From: Luteitalea pratensis
GTDB taxonomy: Bacteria; Acidobacteriota; Vicinamibacteria; Vicinamibacterales; Vicinamibacteraceae
Length of the DNA: 64,000 nucleotides
Assembly: GCF_001618865.1 (NCBI RefSeq)
Contig: NZ_CP015136.1
Coordinates: 2,515,001-2,579,000, forward strand
Reading direction: 5' to 3'
Part shown: positions 36,596 through 44,627 of the stretch, in pieces
Position numbering within the stretch: position 1 is the first letter of the stretch
Layout: the number at the start of each line of letters is the position of its first letter
The notes under the pieces: generated by a model
Databases searched by the model: none
The model's input: only the letters and a program-made list of their open reading frames with translations
What the model was told of the DNA's origin: nothing
Position numbers and translations under genes: made by a program

Positions 36596-37171
36596 ATGCG
36601 TGCCTCACTCACTGCTGTTGCCGTCGCCTTCGTCGCGCTGACCGTCGGCTGTAGTCAACCCGTCGCGCCAACCGGCCCGACGTCTCTCTCGCCCGCCAGC
36701 CCGTCCATCGCGTCGTCGGACGCGAACGCAACCGGCGCGGGTCTTCTCGCCGAGGGCCACGAAGTACCGTTCAAGGGGAGGTGGGAAGGAGCCGTGACGG
36801 CCAGGACGCCGCTTCCGCCGGGGTTTTTGTCTATCTCGTTCGAAGGCACGGGCAACGCTACGCACCTCGGGCGGTTCACGGTAGAAAACCGGATCGTCCT
36901 GAACACGACGGACAGGACCTTGACCGGGACCTACGAGTTCACCGCGGCCAACGGCGACACGCTCACCGCTACCGTTACTGGAAAGTCCCCCCTAACGCCC
37001 CCTGGCGTTCCGCAGACCGGTGTGGAGACGGCGACCATTACCGGGGGGACGGGGCGGTTCGCCAGCGCCAGTGGGAGCTTCACTACCGAGCGCGTGGTCG
37101 ACACTGCGACCTTCGTGGCCACCGGTTCCTTCGAGGGGACGATCTCCTCGCCCGGTGCCGGCAACCCTTGA
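36596..37171 (+). CDS. small secreted lipoprotein of unknown function
   Basis: This is a 191-residue protein with a lipoprotein signal (FVALTVGC, lipobox Cys19), a Ser/Pro-rich linker and then a beta-rich domain with the GTGRFASASGSFTTE motif seen in calycin-like/heat-shock-type extracytoplasmic proteins. An excellent AAAAGGAG ribosome binding site precedes the ATG. A partial paralogue follows. Function unknown. Confidence 0.75.
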   Translation: MRASLTAVAVAFVALTVGCSQPVAPTGPTSLSPASPSIASSDANATGAGLLAEGHEVPFKGRWEGAVTARTPLPPGFLSISFEGTGNATHLGRFTVENRIVLNTTDRTLTGTYEFTAANGDTLTATVTGKSPLTPPGVPQTGVETATITGGTGRFASASGSFTTERVVDTATFVATGSFEGTISSPGAGNP

Positions 37172-37227
37172 AGACTTGACCACGCCCGACCGCAACACGG
37201 AATGGGCCCACTGCCGGCTGGTGTGGT

Positions 37228-37698
37228 GTGCTCAATGGTGCGAGCACCGTGTTCATCACCAGCCCACCGCCCAACGTGACGTCATACGACGTCTTTCTGA
37301 CGACCGCGGGCGACGTGTTGATCGCCACGGGCGTTTCCGCCCCCCGCACGCCGGTGCCCGGCGAGCCGGGTGACTTCACTTCGCACATAGACCTGACAAT
37401 CGTCGGGGGGTTTGGCAAGTACGCCGAGGCGACCGGGACGATGACATTCGACGGAGTGTCCCACACTGGCACTGTCCCGCGGACCGCCGATATCATTTAC
37501 AAGGGGACCGTCTGCGGTCCGAATGTCGAAGGCGGTCCGAACTGGGCCTGCTGCTGCGGCACTCCATTCGCTGACCGTGGATGCACCCGGGTACGCGTAC
37601 CCGGGTGCTCCGTCAGGGCGTGCGGGATCGGTTGTACGGCCGACGAGATGAACGTCCCGCCGCTCGCGCATCAGCGTGAAACGCTGGTCCGCTCCTAA
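37228..37698 (+). pseudogene. partial tandem copy of the preceding lipoprotein
   Basis: The first ~95 residues align with the C-terminal half of the previous protein: a GD-L-AT stretch, a Pro-rich loop, TIVGGFGKYAEATGTMTFDG against TITGGTGRFASASGSFTTER, and a final YKGT. No signal peptide or N-terminal half exists, and the last ~50 residues read through a palindrome and are not family-like. A truncated duplicate is the best explanation. Confidence 0.55.
37583..37608. repeat. perfect 26-bp palindrome
   Basis: GCACCCGGGTAC followed by GC and its exact mirror forms a 26-bp perfect inverted repeat with no loop. No T-run follows, so it is not a classical terminator; a protein-binding site or hairpin at the end of the partial lipoprotein copy are both possible. 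Confidence 0.75.
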
Positions 37699-37816
37699 GA
37701 CTCCGAGCGAATCGGTCCGTCCGGCTCGTTGCGCCGACCGCCAGGTCGTGAGAACGGTGAGCGCGAGCACCGCGGCGGCCTGCGCAGCATGGGTGGCGAC
37801 ACACCCTTGTGCAAAC

Positions 37817-38170
37817 TCAGGCCTTCTTGCGAGCCGGGCTCGTGCCGACGACCTTCGGTGGCCGCCCGCCGAGACGGCCATTCGCTCGCGAGGCCCGCGC
37901 CTTCGCGGCCGTGCGTTTGGCACCGACCAGGGCGGCCACCCCGACGATCTCCACGCTTCCAGTGCCGGCGTCCGAGCAGCGAGCCACACGCACACGTGCC
38001 TCTGGCCTGCTGGACGGATGTTCCTGAAGGTACGCCTCGAGCAACCCACGAATGGCGCGCTCCGCTTTGGCATTCGTATCGGCTGCCGCATACACAGGCA
38101 GTCCCGGTACGTACGCGCTCACGGCGCCGTCGTCTTCAGTCTCGAGCACGATGGGATAGAGCATGGTCAT
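37817..38170 (-). CDS. hicB: HicB-family antitoxin
   Basis: This is a 117-residue protein with the HicB partial RNase H-like fold: MLYPIVLETEDDGAVSAYVPGLPV, then TNAKAERAIRGLLEAYL. A basic C-terminal tail (RASRANGRLGGRPPK) may be the DNA-binding part. Its ATG overlaps the HicA stop by 4 bp (ATGA), giving a coupled hicA-hicB pair with the toxin first. The antitoxin neutralises HicA and normally autorepresses the operon. Confidence 0.88.
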   Translation of the reverse strand: MTMLYPIVLETEDDGAVSAYVPGLPVYAAADTNAKAERAIRGLLEAYLQEHPSSRPEARVRVARCSDAGTGSVEIVGVAALVGAKRTAAKARASRANGRLGGRPPKVVGTSPARKKA

Positions 38171-38352
38171 TGAACACCTGCCTCGCGCAGGATGCGCGCG
38201 CCGAGTCGACCGGCGTCCTTCTTCGTGTGCACGGCCACCCACACCTCTTTGCCGGTGGCGGGGTGCTTCAGCAGCAGGTGGCTGCCTTTGCCGGACCGGA
38301 CCTGGACGAACCCGGCAGCCTTCAGCTTGCGGATCACCTCGGCCCACGTCAC
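38167..38352 (-). CDS. hicA: HicA-family mRNA interferase toxin
   Basis: This is a 61-residue dsRBD-like toxin. It has the family start (AEVIRKLKAAGFVQVRSGKGSH) and the catalytic His25 in GKGSHLLLKHP. The length is normal for HicA. HicA cleaves mRNA and tmRNA; the adjacent hicB supplies the antidote. The pair lies beside a tRNA 3' fragment, in a region that looks like an accessory insertion. Confidence 0.92.
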   Translation of the reverse strand: MTWAEVIRKLKAAGFVQVRSGKGSHLLLKHPATGKEVWVAVHTKKDAGRLGARILREAGVQ

Positions 38353-38844
38353 CCGGGCAGCTTAAACCTATCGGTGGGTTTCGTAAAGCGCCTCTTGAGC
38401 CCGGCTGGCGGGTGCGGCGCGCCCCTTCCCGGTCGTTCCGGTGGGTTGCGGGCCATAGAGCGAGGCTTTCGCGAGCCAAGACCGGCAAGGTAACGTTCCT
38501 TCCAGCCGCGCAGGCATGCCTGGAACGCGAGGCAAACCGTGCGTCTGCGGGCACACGCACCCGCTACGGGACGCTTACGCGTGGAGATATTGTGGAGACG
38601 ACGGCCTTCGAGCCAGTCGAGTTCGCGTCTAAGTTATTGAACAGAAAGGATTTGTGGTGGTGAGCCGGGAAGGAATCGAACCTTCAACCCGCGAGGCAGT
38701 TCCACTGCGCCTGCGCATTGCGACGGTTCCTCTGGAGCGGGGCTCGACATCAGGCCGCTCGGGCCATGCGCTGCCGCGCTTCAGGCGTCGACCGGGGGCC
38801 ACAGCGTCCCTTCGCAATCGTAGCGCCCGCAGGCGAGCGTGCGT
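38353..38844. other. intergenic region holding a tRNA fragment; otherwise no gene seen
   Basis: Apart from the tRNA-like fragment at 38655-38693, no reading frame here looks like a real protein. Frames across 38654-38944 are the kind of spurious product commonly read from the antisense of tRNA DNA. Confidence 0.6.
38655..38693 (-). other. 3' fragment of a tRNA gene (possible att-site scar)
   Basis: On the minus strand the sequence contains a perfect T-arm (GAAGG-TTCGATT-CCTTC), then the acceptor 3' strand CCGGCTC, a discriminator A and CCA CCA. The preceding CGCGGGTT matches the variable region of a tRNA-Lys-type gene, but the anticodon arm, D-arm and the matching GAGCCGG 5' strand are absent upstream. 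Only about 39 bp are tRNA-like. Integrases often target this part of a tRNA gene. Confidence 0.6.
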
Positions 38845-40248
38845 TCACCCGGGCCGGGGGGCGAAGTTTTCTTCGGGGCCAGTGTTGGCCTCGCCCGCGC
38901 CGCGGGGCACGAGCAGCACGGCCAGGAAGGCGAATGCCGTGTAGACGGCCATCAGCACGAACAACGGCCGGTACCCGCCGGCGAGGTCGAAGAGGCTGCC
39001 GTTCAGCGGATCGCCGATGGCCCCGCCGAGCGCCATGCACAGCAGGAACACGGCCGCGAGCATGCCACGGTGCTGGTGCGGGATGGGCTCCATGAACAGC
39101 GGGAAGGCATTGACGGTCGGCAAGGTCCAACTGGCCGACGCCAGCGCCAGCAGTGGCACGGCCTGAGCCAGCGTCGCGACGCGATCGAGCGCAAGCAGGC
39201 ACGCACACATCAGGCCGAACCCGAGCAGCATCGCCGTGCGCCGGCCGAAGCGGACCCCGAGCGCGCCGGCCGGGAGAGCGCCGATGACGCCGCCAATCGC
39301 CCAGGCGATGAAGCCGAGGGCGACGTCCTCCGGACGGACCGCGAACCGCTCGGTGGCGTGCAGCGCGAACCACGTCGAGAACGTCTGGAAAGTCAACTGC
39401 AGCAACAGCGTGGCGAAGAACACTGCGCGCAGGCCAGGCAGGGTCCCTCGGATGGCCGCGCCGAGCGTGGCGATGAGTGATTGCCATCCGGCCTCATCGG
39501 GCCGCGCCGCCGGCGAGGTCTCCTCACGCAGCACCCACGCAAACGTTGCCGCGATGACAAGGACCGTCCCCGCCGCGACGAGAAAGGCGATACGCATGCC
39601 GAGCGCGCGCCCGAGCATCAGGAACACGATGGCGCCGACGCACATCTGGAACGTCACCGACGCAGTCCCCAGCGAACGGTAGCGAGAGGGCAGGAGGTCG
39701 GCCACCAGGGCGTGCAGGGGCGATCGCTGCAGGTTGATGCCCGTGTAGAGCAGCACCATGGCCGCGATCAGTCCACCGATGCCGAGCGCCGCGGAGGCGG
39801 GGAACACCGCCATGCCGATGGCAGCCATCACGACCCCCGCCACCACAATCGGCACGCGCCGACCACCGCCCGCGCGGGCACGATCGGACAGGAGGCCGGC
39901 CAGCGGCACCAGCAGCAGGAGCAGCACGTTGTCGATGGCCATCACCGCTCCGATGAGGGAGCGCCTGTCGCCCAGGGCGTCCCGTACGAGAATCGGGACG
40001 AACGTGGAGAGCAGGGGACCGGTGACACCGGCAAAGAGGCCGCCGAGCCCGACGAGCAGGGCGGCGAGATACGGGGGGCGTGATGGGCGCAGCGAGGCCG
40101 ACTCCGGATTCTTCCGGGGTGGCCCCGGCAGCGGTACGTGTGTGGCGCGATGATGGCGGAGGAGCGGGCTGCGTTTCAATACCGGAAACGTATTACGCGT
40201 CTGCCCATTCGACACTTTGCTGACCGCCGCGGCCGTGCAATTGGTCAA
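38845..40248 (-). CDS. MFS transporter
   Basis: The frame of 467 codons has about 12 TM segments beginning at YLAALLVGLGGLFAGV (~residue 60). SDRARAGGGRRVP at the TM2-3 loop and MLLYTGINLQRSPLHALVADLLPSRYRSLG suggest a sugar (sucrose/maltose-like) carrier. The first ~55 codons do not look conserved and overlap the M16 fragment on the other strand; the real start may be an internal TTG (near 40175) or be lost. Substrate unknown. Confidence 0.8.
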   Translation of the reverse strand: MTNCTAAAVSKVSNGQTRNTFPVLKRSPLLRHHRATHVPLPGPPRKNPESASLRPSRPPYLAALLVGLGGLFAGVTGPLLSTFVPILVRDALGDRRSLIGAVMAIDNVLLLLLVPLAGLLSDRARAGGGRRVPIVVAGVVMAAIGMAVFPASAALGIGGLIAAMVLLYTGINLQRSPLHALVADLLPSRYRSLGTASVTFQMCVGAIVFLMLGRALGMRIAFLVAAGTVLVIAATFAWVLREETSPAARPDEAGWQSLIATLGAAIRGTLPGLRAVFFATLLLQLTFQTFSTWFALHATERFAVRPEDVALGFIAWAIGGVIGALPAGALGVRFGRRTAMLLGFGLMCACLLALDRVATLAQAVPLLALASASWTLPTVNAFPLFMEPIPHQHRGMLAAVFLLCMALGGAIGDPLNGSLFDLAGGYRPLFVLMAVYTAFAFLAVLLVPRGAGEANTGPEENFAPRPG

Positions 40249-40471
40249 TCTCGGTTACGCGGACGACTACTTTGCGCAGTACGCGACGCCTGTGCGGGCA
40301 CTCGACGAAGCGGCACTCGCTGCCGCATCGCGTCAGTACATCCGGCCCAACGAGATCATCCGGCTGGTCGTGGGCGATCTTGCCAGCGTCGAGGCCGGCA
40401 TTCGCGACCTGAAGTTCGGCGAGGTCATTCGTCTCGATGGCGACGGACGACCGTTGGCCGACAGCCGCTGA
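40187..40471 (+). pseudogene. M16 (insulinase-type) peptidase, C-terminal fragment
   Basis: About 95 residues match the very end of M16 proteases: QLVNLGYADDYFAQYATPVRAL, then ASRQYIRPNEIIRLVVGD and a terminal GEVIRLDGDGRPL. No start codon with leader, no HxxEH zinc motif. The fragment begins abruptly where the antisense MFS start lies, indicating a deletion or rearrangement joint near 40,190. Confidence 0.7.
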
Positions 40472-40484
40472 TTCGCGGGTGAGG

Positions 40485-42473
40485 TCACACGGGGCCGACC
40501 ACGCGACCACTCTGAATGTTGCGGATGGCGGCTCCCAACTGGTCGAGTTCCTCGCACGTGTTGTAGAAGGCCAGGGAGGGACGCACGGTCCTCTCGTGGC
40601 CGAAGCGCCGGAGGATGGGCTGCGCGCAATGATGTCCGGCCCGCACCGCAATGCCCTGGCGGGCGAGGCCGGCGCCCACGTCTTCGGTCTCATGGCCGTC
40701 GAGGACGAACGACAGCACGCTGGTCTTCTCCCTGGCCGTGCCCACGAGCGTGAGTCCGGGAATACGAGTGAGCACCTGGGTGCCATACACCAGGAGCTCA
40801 TGTTCCCGTCGTGCGATGTTGGCCATCCCGAGCCGAGTCACATAGTCGAGCGCGGCGCCGAGGCCGACGGCGTCGGCGATGTTGCCGGTGCCCGCCTCGA
40901 AGCGGAGCGGCGGCGCGTGGTAGATCGTCCGCTCGAACGTCACGTCCACGATCATGTTGCCCCCGCCCTGGTAGGGCGGCGACTGCTCGAGGAACGCGGA
41001 CTTGCCGTACACGACCCCGATCCCGGTCGGGCCGAAGATCTTGTGCCCGCTGAACACGAAGAAGTCACAGTCGATCGCCTGAACGTCGATCGGGATGTGC
41101 GACACCGACTGCGCGCCGTCCACGACGACCGCGGCCCCGTGCCGATGCGCGATGGCCGTCATCTCGTGAACGGGCGTGACGGTGCCCAGGGCGTTCGACA
41201 CGTGCGAGAACGCCGCCAGTCGGGTTCGCGGCGTGAACAGCTGCTCGTACTCGGCCAGGATGATCTGGCCCGTCTCGTCCACGGGGGCGACCTTCAGCGT
41301 GGCGCCCACCTCCGCACAGAGCATCTGCCACGGCACGATGTTGGCGTGGTGCTCGAGGTGGGTGAGGACAATCTCGTCGCCAGCATGGATGTGCTGTTTC
41401 CCCCAGCTGCGCGCGATGAGGTTGATGCCCTCGGTGGTGCCGCGTACGAAGACGATCTCCTTGGCCGATGACGCATTCAGGAACGCGCGAACCTTCTCGC
41501 GCGCGCCTTCGTACGCATCGGTCGCTCGTGCGGCCAGTGTGTGCGCGGCGCGGTGCACGTTCGAGTTCTCGTGTGCGTAGAAATGCGCCAGCCGATCGAT
41601 CACGGCCTGCGGCTTCTGTGTCGTTGCCGCGTTGTCGAGCCAGACGAGCGGGCGCCCGTTCACCAGTTCCTGGAGGATCGGGAAGTCACGGCGCACCGCC
41701 TGCACGTCCAGACCACTCGACGCCGTGCCTGCGCCGGGGATACTCGGCGTCGCGCGATCGAACTGCGAGCCGACCGGTGCGAGTGTCGGCGAGACGCCGG
41801 GGACAGCAAGGTGCCGCGGTGCCGTCGTCAAGATCTCCGACTGCGTCGGGCCAGTCGTCCGAGCTTGCGCCGGGACGCCTTGCAGTAGCGGTGCGCCGAT
41901 GTCGGTGCGGGAGATCCCGAACGGGAGCGTCGATGCCGACGCGTCGGGTGCGACGTGCGCCACCGGTGGAACCGCCACGCCGAAGGGGAGTGCGGGCGAC
42001 GCGGGCGACGCCGACGCCAGCGTTTCGATCGACCGGAGGTCCGCAAGGAAGCCAAGGCCCGACACCAACGGCGTCACGCTGACGATATCGCCGATGCCCG
42101 GCGCCGCTGGCGCAGCCGGTAGTCCCGCCAACGGTGGGTGTGCTGCCACAAGCGGTGCGGCGTGAATAGCCGGCGTCAGGTGAATGGCCTGGGCCGGCGC
42201 CTGATATGCGTCGAGGGCGACGGGCGCGACCGGCAGGGCGTGTCCCTCGTGAGGGGGCAACCCGGCTCCCGTGTCCGTCAGCGCGCCGCCACTCTGCCGA
42301 CCGAGTGTCCCGAAGAACTCGCCGGCGAGCCGTGCGAGCAGGGCAGGGTCGGGCACGCCAGCCGCCGCAGCCGCGGCTGCGCCCGCGTGATCGAGGACAC
42401 TGCGGGGGATGGCGCCTGCGTCGGCGCCTCGAACTGCTTCCGGGTGGATGGGAGTGCTCATGGCGCCACTCAC
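40485..42473 (-). CDS. family 2A encapsulin cargo: cysteine desulfurase with disordered targeting domain
   Basis: This is a 662-residue protein. Residues 1-~250 are Ala/Pro-rich and low in structure, with scattered conserved-looking blocks (LPFGVAVPP, STLPFGISRTDIGAPLLQ). From ~254 it is a SufS-type group II cysteine desulfurase: VWLDNAATTQKP, the PLP-lysine segment FSGHKIFGPTG and the catalytic Cys in RAGHHCAQP. It makes alanine and a persulfide from cysteine. The long N-terminal domain is the known route for loading into SrpI-like shells; the shell gene precedes it with a 4-bp GTGA overlap. The start is GTG 42473 or ATG 42461. Confidence 0.93.
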   Translation of the reverse strand: MSGAMSTPIHPEAVRGADAGAIPRSVLDHAGAAAAAAAGVPDPALLARLAGEFFGTLGRQSGGALTDTGAGLPPHEGHALPVAPVALDAYQAPAQAIHLTPAIHAAPLVAAHPPLAGLPAAPAAPGIGDIVSVTPLVSGLGFLADLRSIETLASASPASPALPFGVAVPPVAHVAPDASASTLPFGISRTDIGAPLLQGVPAQARTTGPTQSEILTTAPRHLAVPGVSPTLAPVGSQFDRATPSIPGAGTASSGLDVQAVRRDFPILQELVNGRPLVWLDNAATTQKPQAVIDRLAHFYAHENSNVHRAAHTLAARATDAYEGAREKVRAFLNASSAKEIVFVRGTTEGINLIARSWGKQHIHAGDEIVLTHLEHHANIVPWQMLCAEVGATLKVAPVDETGQIILAEYEQLFTPRTRLAAFSHVSNALGTVTPVHEMTAIAHRHGAAVVVDGAQSVSHIPIDVQAIDCDFFVFSGHKIFGPTGIGVVYGKSAFLEQSPPYQGGGNMIVDVTFERTIYHAPPLRFEAGTGNIADAVGLGAALDYVTRLGMANIARREHELLVYGTQVLTRIPGLTLVGTAREKTSVLSFVLDGHETEDVGAGLARQGIAVRAGHHCAQPILRRFGHERTVRPSLAFYNTCEELDQLGAAIRNIQSGRVVGPV

Positions 42474-43411
42474 TTGTAGTCGTGGTACGTGCCCACCTCG
42501 ACGCCCTCGAGCGCCGCGATCGCGTCATCCACCAACACGGCGGCCGAGCAGTACAACGCGACGAGGTATGACGCAATGGCGCGCTGATCGAGGCCCATGA
42601 AGCGCACCGAGAGTCCCGGCGTCTGCTCGCCAGGCAGCCCCGGCTGGTACAGGCCGATCACGCCCTGCTTCTTCTCACCGACGCGCAGCAGGAGGATGCT
42701 GGTCGAGCCCCCTGGCTCCGTGGGATTGCTCTGGCCATCCACCAGCAGCTTGTTGGTGGGGACCAGGGGCACGCCGCGCCACGTGAGCAGCGGGGTACCG
42801 AAGAGGGTGATGGTCGGCGGCGGGACACCGCGACGCGTGCACTCGCGGCCGAAGGCGGCGATGGCCCGGGGATGCGCGAGGAAGAACGAGGGTTCCTTCC
42901 AGACCTTGCTCAGGAGTTCGTCGAGGTCGTCGGGTGTGGGCGCGCCCTTGCGCGTCTTGATGCGCTGGGAGGCGGGGACGTTATGCAGCAGCCCGTAGCC
43001 GCTGTTGTTGATGAGTTCGCCCTCCTGACGCTCCTTGACCGTCTCGATTGTCAGCCTGAGCTGCTCGGCGACCTGATCGAAGGGGTTGCTGTACAGGTCA
43101 GACACCTTGGTCGCGACCTGCAGGACGCTCGAGATCGAATTGAGCGTGTACTCGCGAGGCTTCTCCTCGTAGTCCACGAAGGCCGCGGGAATGGAGGACT
43201 CCGGCTTCGGTTCACACACCACTTCGACGGACTTGTCGTCCACGACGCGGTTCAGCCTCAGCGTGCCCGCTTCCACGGGCTTCCAGTCGAGCAGCCGGAC
43301 GAGCCAGCGCGGCGTGATGGCACCGTACTGCGGCGCCGTTTTTGTGACGTTGGCCAGTTGGAACGCGGCGGCTTCGCCGAGCGTGTGCTGTGGACTGCCT
43401 TTTGCGGTCAC
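42470..43411 (-). CDS. family 2A encapsulin nanocompartment shell protein (SrpI-like)
   Basis: This is a 313-residue HK97-fold shell protein. It has the family start (KGSPQHTLGEAAAFQLANVTKT, ITPRWLVRLLDWKPVEAG), then the E-loop/P-domain region (PREYTLNSISSVLQVATKVSDL) and the C-terminal FMGLDQRAIASYLVALYCS. Shell monomers assemble into an icosahedral protein cage holding the cysteine desulfurase encoded next. The GTG start at 43411 has CAGGAGAAAG upstream. Known systems are induced by sulfur limitation; regulation here is not visible. Confidence 0.95.
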   Translation of the reverse strand: MTAKGSPQHTLGEAAAFQLANVTKTAPQYGAITPRWLVRLLDWKPVEAGTLRLNRVVDDKSVEVVCEPKPESSIPAAFVDYEEKPREYTLNSISSVLQVATKVSDLYSNPFDQVAEQLRLTIETVKERQEGELINNSGYGLLHNVPASQRIKTRKGAPTPDDLDELLSKVWKEPSFFLAHPRAIAAFGRECTRRGVPPPTITLFGTPLLTWRGVPLVPTNKLLVDGQSNPTEPGGSTSILLLRVGEKKQGVIGLYQPGLPGEQTPGLSVRFMGLDQRAIASYLVALYCSAAVLVDDAIAALEGVEVGTYHDYK

Positions 43412-43457
43412 GAGTCTTTCTCCTGTGCAGAGAGCAGAGGTGCGGGTGCCGGTCGCC

Positions 43458-43886
43458 TCAGTCGAGGGCGTCGACTACTTCGGCGTCGAAGCCGGACCGG
43501 TCGTCGCGGAGCTCCCACGAGAGCATCTGGCCGGCGCCTGCGGCCGTTGCCGTCACGATGATGTACGAATATGCGGGCCACGCGTGGTCGAGATCGAACT
43601 GCGATGGCACCGCCGGGCAGTCCGGGTGGGAGTGGTAGATGCCGACGACGTCGAGCCCGCGCGCCCGCGCCTCCCGTTCGCCGCGCAACATCTCCATGGG
43701 GCCGATCAGGAACCGGTTGTGCCGCGCCTCGCCCTCCCGTGCGTTCGAGATCGGGAGCACGTCGCGCACGACCTTCCGGCCCTCGTCACCGAAGGTCCCG
43801 AGCAGCAGGCCGCAGCATTCCTCGGGGTGGTCGGCCACGGCGTGCCGATTGATCGCGTCGCGGTGCGCGTCGGTCAGGGCAATCAC
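43458..43886 (-). CDS. JAMM/M67-family metallopeptidase (Mec+/CysO-cysteine peptidase-like)
   Basis: This is a 142-residue protein with the whole JAMM zinc site: Glu22/23 in HPEECCGLLLG, His85 and His87 in IYHSHPDCPAVPS, Ser95 and Asp98. Relatives such as Mycobacterium Mec cleave cysteine from the sulfur carrier CysO. Start ATG 43886 overlaps the cysteine synthase stop (ATGA). The gene sits between the broken cysteine synthase and the encapsulin shell, pointing to a cysteine/sulfur-trafficking operon. No CysO-like carrier gene was found in the window. Confidence 0.92.
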   Translation of the reverse strand: MIALTDAHRDAINRHAVADHPEECCGLLLGTFGDEGRKVVRDVLPISNAREGEARHNRFLIGPMEMLRGEREARARGLDVVGIYHSHPDCPAVPSQFDLDHAWPAYSYIIVTATAAGAGQMLSWELRDDRSGFDAEVVDALD

Positions 43887-44319
43887 TCCGGCTCTCCAGT
43901 CCAGAAATCGTCACTCAGATACCGGCTGCCGGCATCGCACAGGATCGTCACCACGATCGAGCCAGGGAGCAACGTCCGCGCCAACTGTACAGCGGCGACG
44001 ACGTTGGCTCCAGCACTCACCCCCACGAGGAGGCCTTCCTGGCGGGCCAGCTGGCGCGCCATGTCCTGCGCCTCCAGCGTGCCCACGACGACCTCCTCAT
44101 CGGCGACGGAGGGGGCGCGCCGATCATCGCGTCGGCAATCCCGGTGTTGCCGCTCGTGGCATCGAGAATCGTTCGGCCCGGAGCGAGCGCGCCCGATCGC
44201 AGACCCTTGACCACCATCGCGAGGGCAGCCCGATCCTTCACCGATCCGCTCGGATTGAGATGCTCGGCCTTCGCGTGCACCTCGACCCCTGCGGGAACGC
44301 CGGCGTGCACGCCCGCCAC
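43883..44319 (-). pseudogene. cysteine synthase (CysM-like), internally deleted
   Basis: The N-terminal part has GVEVHAKAEHLNPSGSVKDRAA with the PLP Lys and ILDATSGNTGIA. It jumps directly, with a frame change near 44,110, to the C-terminal part DEEVVVGTLEAQDMARQLARQEGLLVGVSAGAN and CDAGSRYLSD. About 150 central residues are missing and the first ~25 residues (normally containing GNTPLVRL) are absent. It cannot be functional. It marks that this operon once included O-acetylserine or O-phosphoserine sulfhydrylase. Confidence 0.88.
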
Positions 44320-44627
44320 ATAAGGCCACCATCCGGTCCGGATGATGGCCTCGTTGGTCGTGCCGTACCTACTGGCGCCAGCGTCTCATCCGCACACGAA
44401 GTCCTGCCTGCAACAGCAGGCGACGCAACGGCGCGGACAAGTGCAGGTGAGGATACGCATCGGCGGCTGGCGGTGACACACCGCCTTCATCGAGCGTGAG
44501 CCAGCGCCGGCGCCACCACAAGCGGCAGCTCTGTCATATCAGGTACGTCTCAGGTCTCAAGTCTCAAGTCTCAGGCCGACCGTAATCCGTAAGCGTTAGG
44601 CGTCAAGCGTTAAGCGTTAGTGATGCG
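44320..44627. other. gap with heptamer repeats and one short open stretch
   Basis: On the minus strand a ~50-codon open stretch ending at 44366 (…RWLTLDEGGVSPP…RMRRWRQ) may be the C-terminal end of a lost gene; I cannot assign it. Heptamer arrays gtctcag/gtctcaa and agcgtta occupy 44545-44620. Confidence 0.5.

Noticed and set aside
38655-38760. Complete tRNA gene
   Set aside because: The T-arm and acceptor 3' end are good, but the best 5' strand upstream (GAGCCCC) pairs only 5 of 7 and no D-arm or anticodon arm can be drawn.
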